In this document: positions 57,330 to 64,000 of the stretch, one piece after another
Layout: the number at the start of each line of letters is the position of its first letter
Position numbering within the stretch: position 1 is the stretch's first letter
Source: a virus
Virus record (IMG/VR): IMGVR_UViG_3300042564_005059
Span: 31,428 to 95,427 of that record
Length of the DNA stretch: 64,000 bases
Strand: one strand, 5' to 3'
Position numbers and translations under genes: made by a program
Notes under the pieces: model-generated
What the model was told of the DNA's origin: nothing
The model's database searches: none
The model's input: the letters and a program-made list of their open reading frames with translations, nothing else

Positions 57330-57626
57330 TTAATGATTCATTACTAATTTAACTTTTAAAATGTTTGTTTGAGCTTTTAACTCTTTGAGTTCATTCTCCA
57401 TTCTAATAACATCAGCCTCACGTTTTGCGTGTAACCTTTGTATTAAATTTAATATGATTTCGTTTTGTTCATCAGGTCTAAAATCCCTATCTAACAAATA
57501 AAGCGTACTCTCAACAGCCTCGCTCTTAATCATAGGCTCATTGTAATTAAATTCATCATATAATTTTATACACTTACGTTTAAACGCTCTAAATAACAAC
57601 GCAACTTTACTAACATTTTTTTTCAT
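57330..57626 (-). CDS. Unknown helical protein, 98 aa
   Basis: MKKNVSKVALLFRAFKRKCI start; long charged helix at the C-terminus (READVIRMENELKELKAQTN). No known motif. Confidence 0.6.
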   Translation of the reverse strand: MKKNVSKVALLFRAFKRKCIKLYDEFNYNEPMIKSEAVESTLYLLDRDFRPDEQNEIILNLIQRLHAKREADVIRMENELKELKAQTNILKVKLVMNH

Positions 57627-57655
57627 AACTCAAATAGTTTTAATGATTAATAGTG

Positions 57656-57687
57656 CAAAGATATAACAATAATTTTACACTTGCAAA
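57656..57687 (-). promoter_or_regulatory. Bacteroidota-type promoter for the 98-aa gene
   Basis: TTTG - about 20 nt - TATCTTTG (minus). Confidence 0.8.
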
Positions 57688-57703
57688 TTATTTAACATTT
57701 TTT

Positions 57704-57823
57704 TTAATTATTTTTTAAGTCTTCTTCGTGGCACTTATCACACTTGCCCTCAAACCATTGGTCGTGTCTGCCTTGCTCTTGCCCACACTCGGAGCAAGTC
57801 CATATATCCTCTTGTTTTGTCAT
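57704..57823 (-). CDS. Small zinc-ribbon protein, 39 aa
   Basis: MTKQEDIWTCSECGQEQGRH then D-Q-W-F-E-G-K-C-D-K-C-H: CxxC...CxxC zinc ribbon. 3 nt from the stop of the 284-aa gene, so co-translated. Confidence 0.65.
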   Translation of the reverse strand: MTKQEDIWTCSECGQEQGRHDQWFEGKCDKCHEEDLKNN

Positions 57824-57826
57824 ACG

Positions 57827-58681
57827 TTATTTAATTCTTTGTAATACATAAAAAATCATTGGAGTACCCGTTTGGTATGGCATTTTTTTAACAATATTAA
57901 ATTTATCACCAGCTATCAATTTTAAAAATTCGTCATTTGCAAATTCCGTATCAGTCAAACCTGTTTTTTCTTGTTCATTAAATTTCATTAATTGTTCAAA
58001 TAAAATCCCATAACCTGACTTATAATGTCTAACAGCATTACTAAATGTTAAAAATAAGTAACCATTCTTAACAATCAAATCATTATCAATAACGTACTTA
58101 AATGAACTTGCTTGTTTTGGCATATAACCGCAATAATCTAACATCATACCAACAAAACTATCAGAAGTATAATTCTTAACAACATCATTTAATTCACCAT
58201 TAATCGGAGTTAAATCTAAATTGTGTAATTTAGCAGTTGCAGTCATTCCATTGATTACGTTATCCGATTTGTCAACACCAATAAAAGATAAATTATTATT
58301 TAACGCAACCACTTTTTTAACACACAAACATTCAATATGTGGTAAAGCTAAAACTTTGCCACTTAACCCTTTCATATAGTTTGCAACGATACCTCTTATT
58401 TCTTCTTTTTTTTCTACACCTTTGCCGTCTTTATAAGCATTGTTTTTACTCAAACTTTCATTGATAATACTTTGTAAATCTATTTCAGTATCATTAATCA
58501 ATAAAGTTTTGTTTAATTCATTAACTTTATTTAATAAACCCTTGCGTATTAATTGAATACGATGTATCGAAAATCTTTGACTTGAAACATTTGGGTAAAG
58601 TAAATTTAATTCCTTATTAGATTTTTCTTTATTCTGTAAAATTATAGAATAAACTTCTGAACCTCCAACAGCTGAAACCAT
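57827..58681 (-). CDS. Putative SAM-methyltransferase-like fold protein, 284 aa
   Basis: C-terminal 170 residues look like a Rossmann MTase: GKVLALPHIECLCVKK (strand 1 region), LSFIGVDKSDNVINGM (strand 2 with acidic end), DSFVGMMLDYCGYMPKQ (strand 4) and NGYLFLTFSN (strand 5). The Gly-rich SAM loop is not typical, so activity is uncertain. The N-terminus is helical and charged. Alternative: unrelated alpha/beta protein. Confidence 0.5.
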   Translation of the reverse strand: MVSAVGGSEVYSIILQNKEKSNKELNLLYPNVSSQRFSIHRIQLIRKGLLNKVNELNKTLLINDTEIDLQSIINESLSKNNAYKDGKGVEKKEEIRGIVANYMKGLSGKVLALPHIECLCVKKVVALNNNLSFIGVDKSDNVINGMTATAKLHNLDLTPINGELNDVVKNYTSDSFVGMMLDYCGYMPKQASSFKYVIDNDLIVKNGYLFLTFSNAVRHYKSGYGILFEQLMKFNEQEKTGLTDTEFANDEFLKLIAGDKFNIVKKMPYQTGTPMIFYVLQRIK

Positions 58682-58724
58682 AATAAAATTGTTTTAATAG
58701 ATTAATAAATTGATTTTAACACCG

Positions 58725-58755
58725 CAAAGATATAACAAATTTTTAACCTACCAAA
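58725..58755 (-). promoter_or_regulatory. Bacteroidota-type promoter for the 284-aa operon
   Basis: TTTG - about 19 nt - TATCTTTG (minus). Confidence 0.8.
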
Positions 58756-58781
58756 TTTTTTAACAATTATTTTACAAAAAA

Positions 58782-58813
58782 AAATCTGTACCTAATATTA
58801 GATACAGATTTTC
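58782..58813 (-). terminator. Terminator after the 201-aa gene
   Basis: AAAATCTGTA ... TACAGATTTT hairpin, T-rich on the minus strand. Confidence 0.75.
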
Positions 58814-58820
58814 CAACAAT

Positions 58821-59426
58821 TTATTCTTCGTCTTCTTCGTCCCATTCGTCCCATTCGTCTTCTTCGTCTTCATCATTCCAGATAAAAACAACAGAAAAAG
58901 CAACATACTCACCCTCATCATTTTTAATACCAAAAACATCATAAGAGCCGTCACCAAATCCACTTGAAGACACCGCACCATTTGGCAATACACCCCATTG
59001 CTCTTTATCCAAAGTTAAATCACAACAAGCACGATACCAACTATCACCACTTTTTGTTTCAAAATCATCACCAAAATAATACTTCTTTAAGTCTTTTGCA
59101 CTTTCATCATTACGATAAAAATCCTTATCAAAGAAACCAAATTGCCCACTATCAACACCCGCACCAAAATTAAGCGGTTCAGTTGAATACATTTCCTCAA
59201 CTCTATTTGATAACGTAATATCTTTATCTAAAGAATCTTTATTAACAATAGTCAAAGTTGCAATTCTATCACCCCAAGAACTTGAATCAGTTTTTTCAAC
59301 TTCGGCAATCCAAGTACCTTTCTTTACATTCTCAACAACACCTTGACACCAAGTCGGAGGGTCAATAGTATAACAAGGGTCGCTACATACTATAACACCA
59401 CTTGTAACTTCAAAAGTTTTTTCCAT
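58821..59426 (-). CDS. Conserved phage hypothetical (DUF4241-like), 201 aa
   Basis: FEVTSGVIVCSDPCYTIDPP near the start, then FGAGVDSGQFGFFDKDFYRN and SGFGDGSYDVFGIKNDEGEY: the DSGQ.GFFD and GDGSY.V blocks recur in phage and bacterial hypothetical proteins. Acidic C-terminal tail of D/E with repeated W-D-E-W-D-E. Function unknown. Confidence 0.7.
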   Translation of the reverse strand: MEKTFEVTSGVIVCSDPCYTIDPPTWCQGVVENVKKGTWIAEVEKTDSSSWGDRIATLTIVNKDSLDKDITLSNRVEEMYSTEPLNFGAGVDSGQFGFFDKDFYRNDESAKDLKKYYFGDDFETKSGDSWYRACCDLTLDKEQWGVLPNGAVSSSGFGDGSYDVFGIKNDEGEYVAFSVVFIWNDEDEEDEWDEWDEEDEE

Positions 59427-59451
59427 AATAAAATAAATTTAATTAACTTTG

Positions 59452-59482
59452 CAAAGATATAACAATTTTTTAATTATCCAAT
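59452..59482 (-). promoter_or_regulatory. Bacteroidota-type promoter for the 201-aa gene
   Basis: TATCTTTG (minus) with an upstream TTGG; overlaps the end of the 58-aa gene. Confidence 0.7.
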
Positions 59483-59650
59483 TATTTTACGAATATATAA
59501 TAAAAATTCGTCTTCGGTAATTTCATCATTGGTATCAGCACATAAATTTACCAATACCGTATCAGTATCTTCATACATTGCCATTTTTAACGTGCTTAAA
59601 CTACCATAGCGTTCCATAATGGCTTTAAGCATAATTGTATCTTTATCCAT
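59474..59650 (-). CDS. Unknown small protein, 58 aa
   Basis: MDKDTIMLKAIMERYGSLST start and ITEDEFLLYIRKIIG end; all-helical. Clear promoter upstream (59674). No known motif. Confidence 0.6.
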   Translation of the reverse strand: MDKDTIMLKAIMERYGSLSTLKMAMYEDTDTVLVNLCADTNDEITEDEFLLYIRKIIG

Positions 59651-59673
59651 AATAATATGTTTTTAATTCAGGG

Positions 59674-59704
59674 CAAAGATATAACAAATTTTTAATCTAC
59701 CAAA
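59674..59704 (-). promoter_or_regulatory. Bacteroidota-type promoter for the 58-aa gene
   Basis: TTTG - about 19 nt - TATCTTTG (minus). Confidence 0.75.
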
Positions 59705-59708
59705 TTTT

Positions 59709-59737
59709 TTTGTAAATATTTTTTAATTATATCTTTG
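59709..59737 (+). promoter_or_regulatory. Possible plus-strand promoter facing the 118-aa gene
   Basis: TTTG, 17 nt, TATCTTTGCA on the plus strand. No plus gene follows; it would read antisense over 59753-60109. Confidence 0.4.
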
Positions 59738-59752
59738 CACCCAGAATAAAAT

Positions 59753-60109
59753 TTATAGTTCAGCTTCAAATGAACAATAGCCATTCTCTTTGATACAATC
59801 ACGTATCTTAATACCCAATTTCAAATCAGCATAATCAGATAGTTCAATTGAACTAACACCTAAAGCTTCAATTTGCTCCGCGGTATAACCAGTTACACTA
59901 GCAAAGAATTCATCCAGCTTTTGTAATTTGTCACCTAACGCGTCTTCAATAACTTTGATTTCAGCTTCAACATCCACTAGACTATCTTCATCAAAATTAT
60001 AAGTTAAATAATTTGATTCACCTATTACACCAAATCTATCAGCTGCATCACTATTTTGAACAGCAAACCAAAATTTACCCTCAATGTCACCAGAATAAAA
60101 TCTTCCCAT
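59753..60109 (-). CDS. Conserved phage hypothetical protein, 118 aa
   Basis: MGRFYSGDIEGKFWFAVQNS start, DAADRFGVIGESNYLTYNF, then an acidic helix region; pattern seen in phage hypothetical proteins. Function unknown. Confidence 0.65.
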   Translation of the reverse strand: MGRFYSGDIEGKFWFAVQNSDAADRFGVIGESNYLTYNFDEDSLVDVEAEIKVIEDALGDKLQKLDEFFASVTGYTAEQIEALGVSSIELSDYADLKLGIKIRDCIKENGYCSFEAEL

Positions 60110-60139
60110 ATTTTTATTATTTAATTGTTAATACTTCAA

Positions 60140-60170
60140 CAAAGATACAATTATTTTCTAATATACCAAT
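60140..60170 (-). promoter_or_regulatory. Bacteroidota-type promoter for the 118-aa gene
   Basis: TTGG - about 19 nt - TATCTTTG (minus). Confidence 0.7.
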
Positions 60171-60204
60171 TATTTTTTTAATTATTTTTACCACCAGTCC
60201 CAGC

Positions 60205-60222
60205 TGTACACAAAAGTGTACA
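60205..60222. repeat. Dispersed element, copy 7 (perfect TGTACACAAAAGTGTACA)
   Basis: Palindrome with 7-bp arms and AAAA loop, followed by GGTCCGAGCGGACC, a second GC-rich inverted repeat. Sequence around it is unlike the AT-rich surroundings. Confidence 0.6.
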
Positions 60223-60270
60223 TCGGTCCGAGCGGACCTCTGGTCTGCGACACATGTTGTATAAAAAGAA

Positions 60271-60300
60271 AATGACCTCCCAATAAAGGGAAGTCACTTT
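60271..60300 (-). terminator. Hairpin after the 148-aa gene
   Basis: AATGAC-TCCC aataaa GGGA-GTCA-TT stem with small bulges. Confidence 0.6.
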
Positions 60301-60323
60301 CAGCGTTAAATCAATTAAATCTA

Positions 60324-60770
60324 TTATGGAGTTGTAGATTCTTCTTTATTGACAAACTCATCAAATTTATCAGGTGAACCCTGAAATAATTTTTTCTTGC
60401 GTTTGCCACTTTCATAACAAATTAATGTTACGGTTTTGCTGTCAAAATCAACAAGTACATGATACTCGTAATTTTGCCATACATCTGTGGTATTGTTTGG
60501 ATATAAGTAGATACCGCCTGCCTCATCACCCTTAAAATGTGAAACCATTTGCGCAGCCAGACAGCCAGCACCATTGAATACTTTAGCTGGTCTATCAGAA
60601 CCTAATCCGTTTACCACTTTGCCAGCCATTAAAAAGTCCGCCAGCTCTTGACCGTGTCCGCTAGGGTATCCGTCAAATTGACGATACATTGTTACTAGCA
60701 ATTGTTTTTTCTCTTTGCCGTTATCATCTTTGTAAGTTTCGATAACTCTTGTAAGACTTCTTGTTCCCAT
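60324..60770 (-). CDS. Widespread phage hypothetical protein, 148 aa
   Basis: MGTRSLTRVIETYKDDNGKE start, TMYRQFDGYPSGHGQELADF and YNYEYHVLVD-type end; this plan (G-T-R-S-L...YRQ-DGYP.GHG) is common in phage and bacterial hypothetical proteins. G+C is higher than in neighbours, which points to recent transfer. Function unknown. Confidence 0.8.
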   Translation of the reverse strand: MGTRSLTRVIETYKDDNGKEKKQLLVTMYRQFDGYPSGHGQELADFLMAGKVVNGLGSDRPAKVFNGAGCLAAQMVSHFKGDEAGGIYLYPNNTTDVWQNYEYHVLVDFDSKTVTLICYESGKRKKKLFQGSPDKFDEFVNKEESTTP

Positions 60771-60802
60771 AATAAAATGTTTTTATGATTATTTAACTGG
60801 TG

Positions 60803-60833
60803 CAAATGTAATACTTATTTTTAAACTACCAAA
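60803..60833 (-). promoter_or_regulatory. Bacteroidota-type promoter for the 148-aa gene
   Basis: TTTG - about 19 nt - TACATTTG (minus). Confidence 0.75.
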
Positions 60834-60840
60834 TATTTTT

Positions 60841-61107
60841 TTATTTTTTTTCATCTAATTCAGCCCACTCCATGTTAAATAAATCCTCATCTAATTCAGG
60901 ACAAAATGCACTATAACCCTCAACCACACTTGGATAAACATAAGAACCTGTTCTATTACATGTTCCTATTGGTTTTTCTGTTGATAAAATCACACTATCA
61001 TTTGTGTTGATAATATGAATAAAAGGAGAATTTTGTTCATTGGTAATTTCCATACCCTTAGGATAAACACTCAATAACTCAATTAATTTACCTACCGTTG
61101 TTCCCAT
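60841..61107 (-). CDS. Unknown protein, 88 aa
   Basis: MGTTVGKLIELLSVYPKGME start, the V-G-x-L-I-x-L-L-x-x-Y-P plan also seen at 54854; acidic end. Function unknown. Confidence 0.6.
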   Translation of the reverse strand: MGTTVGKLIELLSVYPKGMEITNEQNSPFIHIINTNDSVILSTEKPIGTCNRTGSYVYPSVVEGYSAFCPELDEDLFNMEWAELDEKK

Positions 61108-61138
61108 AATAAAATGTTTTAATGATTAATAACTGGTG

Positions 61139-61170
61139 CAAATGTAAAAAGAATATTTTACATTACCAAA
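61139..61170 (-). promoter_or_regulatory. Bacteroidota-type promoter for the 88-aa gene
   Basis: TTTG - about 20 nt - TACATTTG (minus). Confidence 0.75.
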
Positions 61171-61427
61171 TAAACTTGATTAATTTTTTCATCTTTGTCC
61201 AAATGAACCTCAAGTGTCCTGTCTTGATAGTTGATAGCAATTATCTCATCATCAATCAACCCATGTTCATCATCCATTTTATAATCCGAACTTAACCTCT
61301 GGATATTCCCAACACCATGTGGGATTCTTTCAAAAGTCTTAAGCTGTTTGATATCGTGTTTCTTCTTAAAGCTCTTCAGAACCTTAATAACTAAATCATC
61401 TGTTGGTATTGGTAAATGTCCTGCCAT
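61158..61427 (-). CDS. Unknown protein, 89 aa
   Basis: MAGHLPIPTDDLVIKVLKSF start, KKHDIKQLKTFERIPHGVGN and a beta-rich end. No known motif. 16 nt after the 76-aa gene. Confidence 0.6.
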   Translation of the reverse strand: MAGHLPIPTDDLVIKVLKSFKKKHDIKQLKTFERIPHGVGNIQRLSSDYKMDDEHGLIDDEIIAINYQDRTLEVHLDKDEKINQVYLVM

Positions 61428-61443
61428 AATCTAAATAAATTTA

Positions 61444-61674
61444 TTATAAATGACCACCAGTCCCTAATGTAACATCATCAAATCTCCATTCAGTTTCACC
61501 ACCAATTAAACTGGTGTCACCAAACTCAACTTCTGCAATCTCATCAATCTCATCGTTTAATGTCAAATAATCTTGAATATCATCAATACCAATACTATCA
61601 TCAACATCAACCTCAAACTCAATTTCTTTTGTATAAGTTCGAGTAACCATTAACTTAACTTTTCTTGTTCCCAT
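61444..61674 (-). CDS. Unknown acidic small protein, 76 aa
   Basis: MGTRKVKLMVTRTYTKEIEF start; VDVDDSIGIDDIQDYLTLND is acidic; ends FDDVTLGTGGHL. Strand-helix-strand plan of small phage proteins. Function unknown. Confidence 0.6.
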   Translation of the reverse strand: MGTRKVKLMVTRTYTKEIEFEVDVDDSIGIDDIQDYLTLNDEIDEIAEVEFGDTSLIGGETEWRFDDVTLGTGGHL

Positions 61675-61703
61675 AATAATTATGTTTTAATTGTTTAACG
61701 ATA

Positions 61704-61734
61704 CAAAGATAATACTTTATTTTAATATACCAAA
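61704..61734 (-). promoter_or_regulatory. Bacteroidota-type promoter for the 76-aa/89-aa operon
   Basis: TTTG - about 19 nt - TATCTTTG (minus). Confidence 0.75.
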
Positions 61735-61747
61735 CTTTTTTTAAAAA

Positions 61748-62146
61748 TTATTTATATATTGAAATATACGCGTTTAATTTATTCCCATGCGATTGAATAA
61801 TACTATATTCCGTATTATCCAAATTATTGCCAGATTCATCAACCCAATTTGGTAATACACGTGGATTAAATTTAATCACCAGTTTATTGAAATCTGTATC
61901 ATCAAATATACCAAACGATAAATGCTTACACCATACCCATGCACATACAACCTTCTCACCACCAACATGAATACTTTTTGCTGTACCCTTACGATTATGT
62001 AACTGACAACCAATCATAACCAAATTCTCTTTAGATGGGTCAATAAATTTAACCACCCCATCAGGATATTCAATCTTCCAGTGTTGATAATGCTCACCAG
62101 CACCCAAATGAAATCTTACTTTGATTCTATTATCTTTCTTCCCCAT
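61748..62146 (-). CDS. Unknown protein, 132 aa
   Basis: ATG at 62146 (MGKKDNRIKVRFHLGAGEHY) chosen: the upstream frame overlaps the Zn-ribbon gene more deeply. FHLGAGEHYQHWKIEYPDGV and MIGCQLHNRKGTAKSIHVGG suggest a beta fold. No known motif. Confidence 0.6.
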   Translation of the reverse strand: MGKKDNRIKVRFHLGAGEHYQHWKIEYPDGVVKFIDPSKENLVMIGCQLHNRKGTAKSIHVGGEKVVCAWVWCKHLSFGIFDDTDFNKLVIKFNPRVLPNWVDESGNNLDNTEYSIIQSHGNKLNAYISIYK

Positions 62147-62423
62147 AAGGCGCGTCGTTAAATGATACATAATTACAATTCTTACACAAGTCAGAATCGT
62201 TCACATCGAAATCCATATCAGCTTTATGAAAATGGTCACCACATTTATTGCACATATACTTATTCTCATAATCTGGCCACTCCTCTTTAATTTGAGTGAC
62301 AACACGTTGAACCACATCAACCAAATCACTTTCATCATCAAACTCACCATGCTCCGAATTATCAGCATGTTGTTCCTTAATAAATTTAACCACTAGGTCC
62401 AAATTTTCTAATGTACATTTCAT
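62130..62423 (-). CDS. Zinc-ribbon protein, 97 aa
   Basis: N-terminal helix then YMCNKCGDHFHKADMDFDVN and DLCKNCNYVSF: two CxxC plus His residues of a zinc ribbon. Behind the promoter at 62453; overlaps the next gene by 17 nt. Confidence 0.65.
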   Translation of the reverse strand: MKCTLENLDLVVKFIKEQHADNSEHGEFDDESDLVDVVQRVVTQIKEEWPDYENKYMCNKCGDHFHKADMDFDVNDSDLCKNCNYVSFNDAPYGEER

Positions 62424-62452
62424 AACTCTTAATCTTTAATTGTTTAACAGTA

Positions 62453-62483
62453 CAAAGATAATACTTTATTTTAATATACCAAA
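62453..62483 (-). promoter_or_regulatory. Bacteroidota-type promoter for the Zn-ribbon operon
   Basis: TTTG - about 19 nt - TATCTTTG (minus). Confidence 0.75.
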
Positions 62484-62499
62484 CTTTTTTTAAAAAAAA

Positions 62500-62703
62500 T
62501 TATACATGACAAACATATATTAGATAATCATATATAATTTGCTCATCTTCATTATAAGCAACGTCTTCTGGAACATAATATTCTTTACCATCAAATTCAA
62601 CGCATTTATGATTATCCATCATTAATTCAACATAACTACTAGATTCTTTTTTTCTAACCTTAGTACAGTACTTACCCAAAAATTCTAAAACTAATTTTTT
62701 CAT
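62500..62703 (-). CDS. Unknown small protein, 67 aa
   Basis: MKKLVLEFLGKYCTKVRKKE start, basic N-terminal helix then an acidic helix. No known motif. Confidence 0.55.
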   Translation of the reverse strand: MKKLVLEFLGKYCTKVRKKESSSYVELMMDNHKCVEFDGKEYYVPEDVAYNEDEQIIYDYLIYVCHV

Positions 62704-62731
62704 TTTTTCCTATTGTTTAAAATTAACAGTA

Positions 62732-62762
62732 CAAAGATAATACTTTTTTTCTAACTACCAAA
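62732..62762 (-). promoter_or_regulatory. Bacteroidota-type promoter for the 67-aa gene
   Basis: TTGG - about 19 nt - TATCTTTG (minus); overlaps the end of the 48-aa gene. Confidence 0.7.
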
Positions 62763-62897
62763 TTCTTTTTTAAAATATTTGTATAATTCTTTTTTGTCCT
62801 TTAACCTATTACGATATAACGCGTCTTGGGTTGCATAACCGTCATTAAATTTAATAACGTTTCCGTCAGCAATCCATTGTTCAAATAATTCTCTCAT
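62751..62897 (-). CDS. Unknown small protein, 48 aa
   Basis: MRELFEQWIADGNVIKFNDG start, then YATQDALYRNRLKDKKELYK and a short basic tail. Fits the spacing between neighbouring genes; no antisense gene present. Confidence 0.55.
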   Translation of the reverse strand: MRELFEQWIADGNVIKFNDGYATQDALYRNRLKDKKELYKYFKKEFGS

Positions 62898-62915
62898 ACT
62901 TGTTATATTTTATAA

Positions 62916-62946
62916 TTGGGAACCATATAAAATATATGATTCCCAA
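62916..62946 (-). terminator. Terminator after the gp88-like gene
   Basis: TTGGGAA ... TTCCCAA stem with an A/T-rich loop that can itself pair (ATATA). Confidence 0.55.
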
Positions 62947-62952
62947 ATAAAT

Positions 62953-63732
62953 TTATTTACCTAACGCTAATTTACTCATTATTCTATTTTGCAATTCTTT
63001 AGTACGAATCACAAAACCACTCTCTAAAGCTTCTTTGTTTTTTTCACCAGCACCTTTGCCAGTAGCAAACTTATAACGTAATCCTAATATCGTTCCCTTT
63101 GGGTGCAAAAATGTTAAATCATCATCATCACCACCAACAACATTAAAACCCTTATACTCACTCGGCACTTTATCAAATACCATTGCAACATTAACACCCT
63201 TATTCAATAACTCAATAGCCTTATCATAATTCGTTTCACTCAACGAAAATGTTAAATGATAATTGATAGGTAAATCACCATTAAAACGTAAATGATTTTT
63301 TGTGTAATCGTAAAATTGAACATCACTATGTAACTCAAATATAGTTTTACCCTCACGTACCTTAAACTTCTCAAAACGAATATCACTAGTTCCATTTAAT
63401 CTAATAACAGGAACAACATCACTATCTAAATGTTTTTTCTTTATCTTTGTAAGTTCTTTATCCAATTGTAATAAGAAATTTGCTCTATCTGATAAAAAAT
63501 ATTCCGACTTATTTGTTTTACCATTTTGAACTTTCTCAAATCTAGCAGTACCACTACTAAATAAACAAGACTTAACACACCCCTCGCTAGCATGACTACA
63601 TAAATTTATTCCCTTTGAATTTTGAGTATGCGGAGCTAAATACATAATGTAAGTCATGTAATTTTTCTTAAGTCCCTTAATCGTTTTTGCATTGTTTGTT
63701 GACAATAAATTTGTCGGTACATAATAACTCAT
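62953..63732 (-). CDS. gp88-like phage protein, 259 aa
   Basis: Resembles the gp88 family known from mycobacteriophages and others: SKGINLCSHASEGCVKSCLF then SSGTARF at about 39-64 (three conserved Cys), RLNGTSDIRFE and VYDYT-type DVQFYDYTKN. The Cys cluster may bind metal or an iron-sulfur centre. Role unknown. Own promoter at 63760. Confidence 0.8.
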   Translation of the reverse strand: MSYYVPTNLLSTNNAKTIKGLKKNYMTYIMYLAPHTQNSKGINLCSHASEGCVKSCLFSSGTARFEKVQNGKTNKSEYFLSDRANFLLQLDKELTKIKKKHLDSDVVPVIRLNGTSDIRFEKFKVREGKTIFELHSDVQFYDYTKNHLRFNGDLPINYHLTFSLSETNYDKAIELLNKGVNVAMVFDKVPSEYKGFNVVGGDDDDLTFLHPKGTILGLRYKFATGKGAGEKNKEALESGFVIRTKELQNRIMSKLALGK

Positions 63733-63759
63733 AACTAATATTTTAATTGTTTAACGGTG

Positions 63760-63790
63760 CAAAGATATAACAATATTTTAATTGTACAAA
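63760..63790 (-). promoter_or_regulatory. Bacteroidota-type promoter for the gp88-like gene
   Basis: TTTG - about 19 nt - TATCTTTG (minus). Confidence 0.8.
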
Positions 63791-63817
63791 TATTTTTTAA
63801 AAATAATTTAATTTTTT

Positions 63818-64000
63818 TTACATCCAACCCTCTTTGATTATTTCAGGTATATCATTAACGCGAAACCAATTCTCAAACCATTCACCCCAGTGCCCGCGTC
63901 TAAATCTATATACACACACTTCATTCCCGCCGCTGTCTTCAAAGAATTCACTCATCCGTCTCTGGACCTCCTTATAGGTACCAACTGTAAAATACTTATT
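63818..64000 (-). CDS. C-terminal part of an unknown protein, cut by the window edge
   Basis: Open frame across the right edge, ending in TAA at 63818. The visible end has VYRFRRGHWGEWFENWFRVN and IPEIIKEGWM. The sequence is clearly richer in G+C than its neighbours. Function unknown. Confidence 0.6.
   Translation of the reverse strand, partial: NKYFTVGTYKEVQRRMSEFFEDSGGNEVCVYRFRRGHWGEWFENWFRVNDIPEIIKEGWM

Noticed and set aside
57827-58681. Firm call of a DNA methyltransferase
   Set aside because: Strand order is suggestive, but the SAM-binding loop and the catalytic motif (DPPY/NPPY) are not seen.
58964-59173. Plus frame of 69 aa rich in His/Asn
   Set aside because: Antisense of the acidic 201-aa gene, which creates such composition.

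Overview
This window is part of the genome of a large, tailed, T4-like (myovirus-type) bacteriophage that infects a member of the Bacteroidota, probably a Flavobacterium relative. Four things support this. The DNA is strongly AT-rich. Genes are tightly packed and lack Shine-Dalgarno sites. About 40 promoters match the Bacteroidota vegetative consensus (-33 TTTG, then about 19-20 nt, then -7 TAnnTTTG). Secreted proteins carry Flavobacteria-style signal peptides. The phage part is shown by head-core-like proteins resembling those of marine T4-like phages, a tail/appendage lectin-like protein, a phage thymidylate synthase invaded by homing endonucleases, KTSC, DUF932 and gp88-like genes, a tRNA, and many one-promoter small genes.

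Layout. (1) About 0-9.3 kb, minus strand: virion and prohead-core genes, including a gene split by a 10-nt homopolymer, an 820-aa multidomain protein and a lectin-like appendage protein between two small paralogues. (2) About 9.3-14.8 kb, minus: a membrane protein, thymidylate synthase preceded by two GIY-YIG/NUMOD endonuclease genes and several partial copies of the thymidylate synthase 5' end, then small unknown genes. (3) About 14.9-20.3 kb, plus: a ClpC-type unfoldase, then a GNAT-metallopeptidase protein, a membrane protein and a DUF5661-like protein. (4) About 20.3-37.9 kb, mixed strands: an ABC ATPase/GNAT gene split by a 9-nt homopolymer, an RNase H-like protein, thioredoxin, nuclease-like genes, a nucleotidyltransferase, a PcfJ-like protein, an ArdC-like metallopeptidase, and a group of proteins sharing a short basic tag ending in L-R-E. 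(5) About 37.9-39.6 kb: gene-poor spans with a G-rich tract, a 12-copy ACGTTACACGCAT array and a 7-copy CACGTGGTTTAATTTATT array. (6) About 39.6-64 kb, minus strand only: some 55 small genes, most of them unknown and many with a strong host-type promoter. They include DUF932, a DnaA domain IV-like protein, a ParB-like protein, an OmpR-type winged helix, an outer-membrane-like protein, a lipoprotein, a glucosaminidase-like protein, several zinc ribbons and a tRNA with a CAU anticodon.

How it may work together (inference). The right half looks like an early takeover region read by host RNA polymerase. The left half mostly uses another upstream motif, ATATTTATAA, and looks like middle/late genes. 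The main hypothesis is that many left-half proteins carry a removable capsid-targeting tag ((I/L)-x-E cleavage, as in T4 internal proteins), so that peptidases, a GNAT domain, W/H-C-motif proteins and other cargo would be packed in the head and delivered with the DNA. No homology search was run; family names come from motifs recognised by eye.
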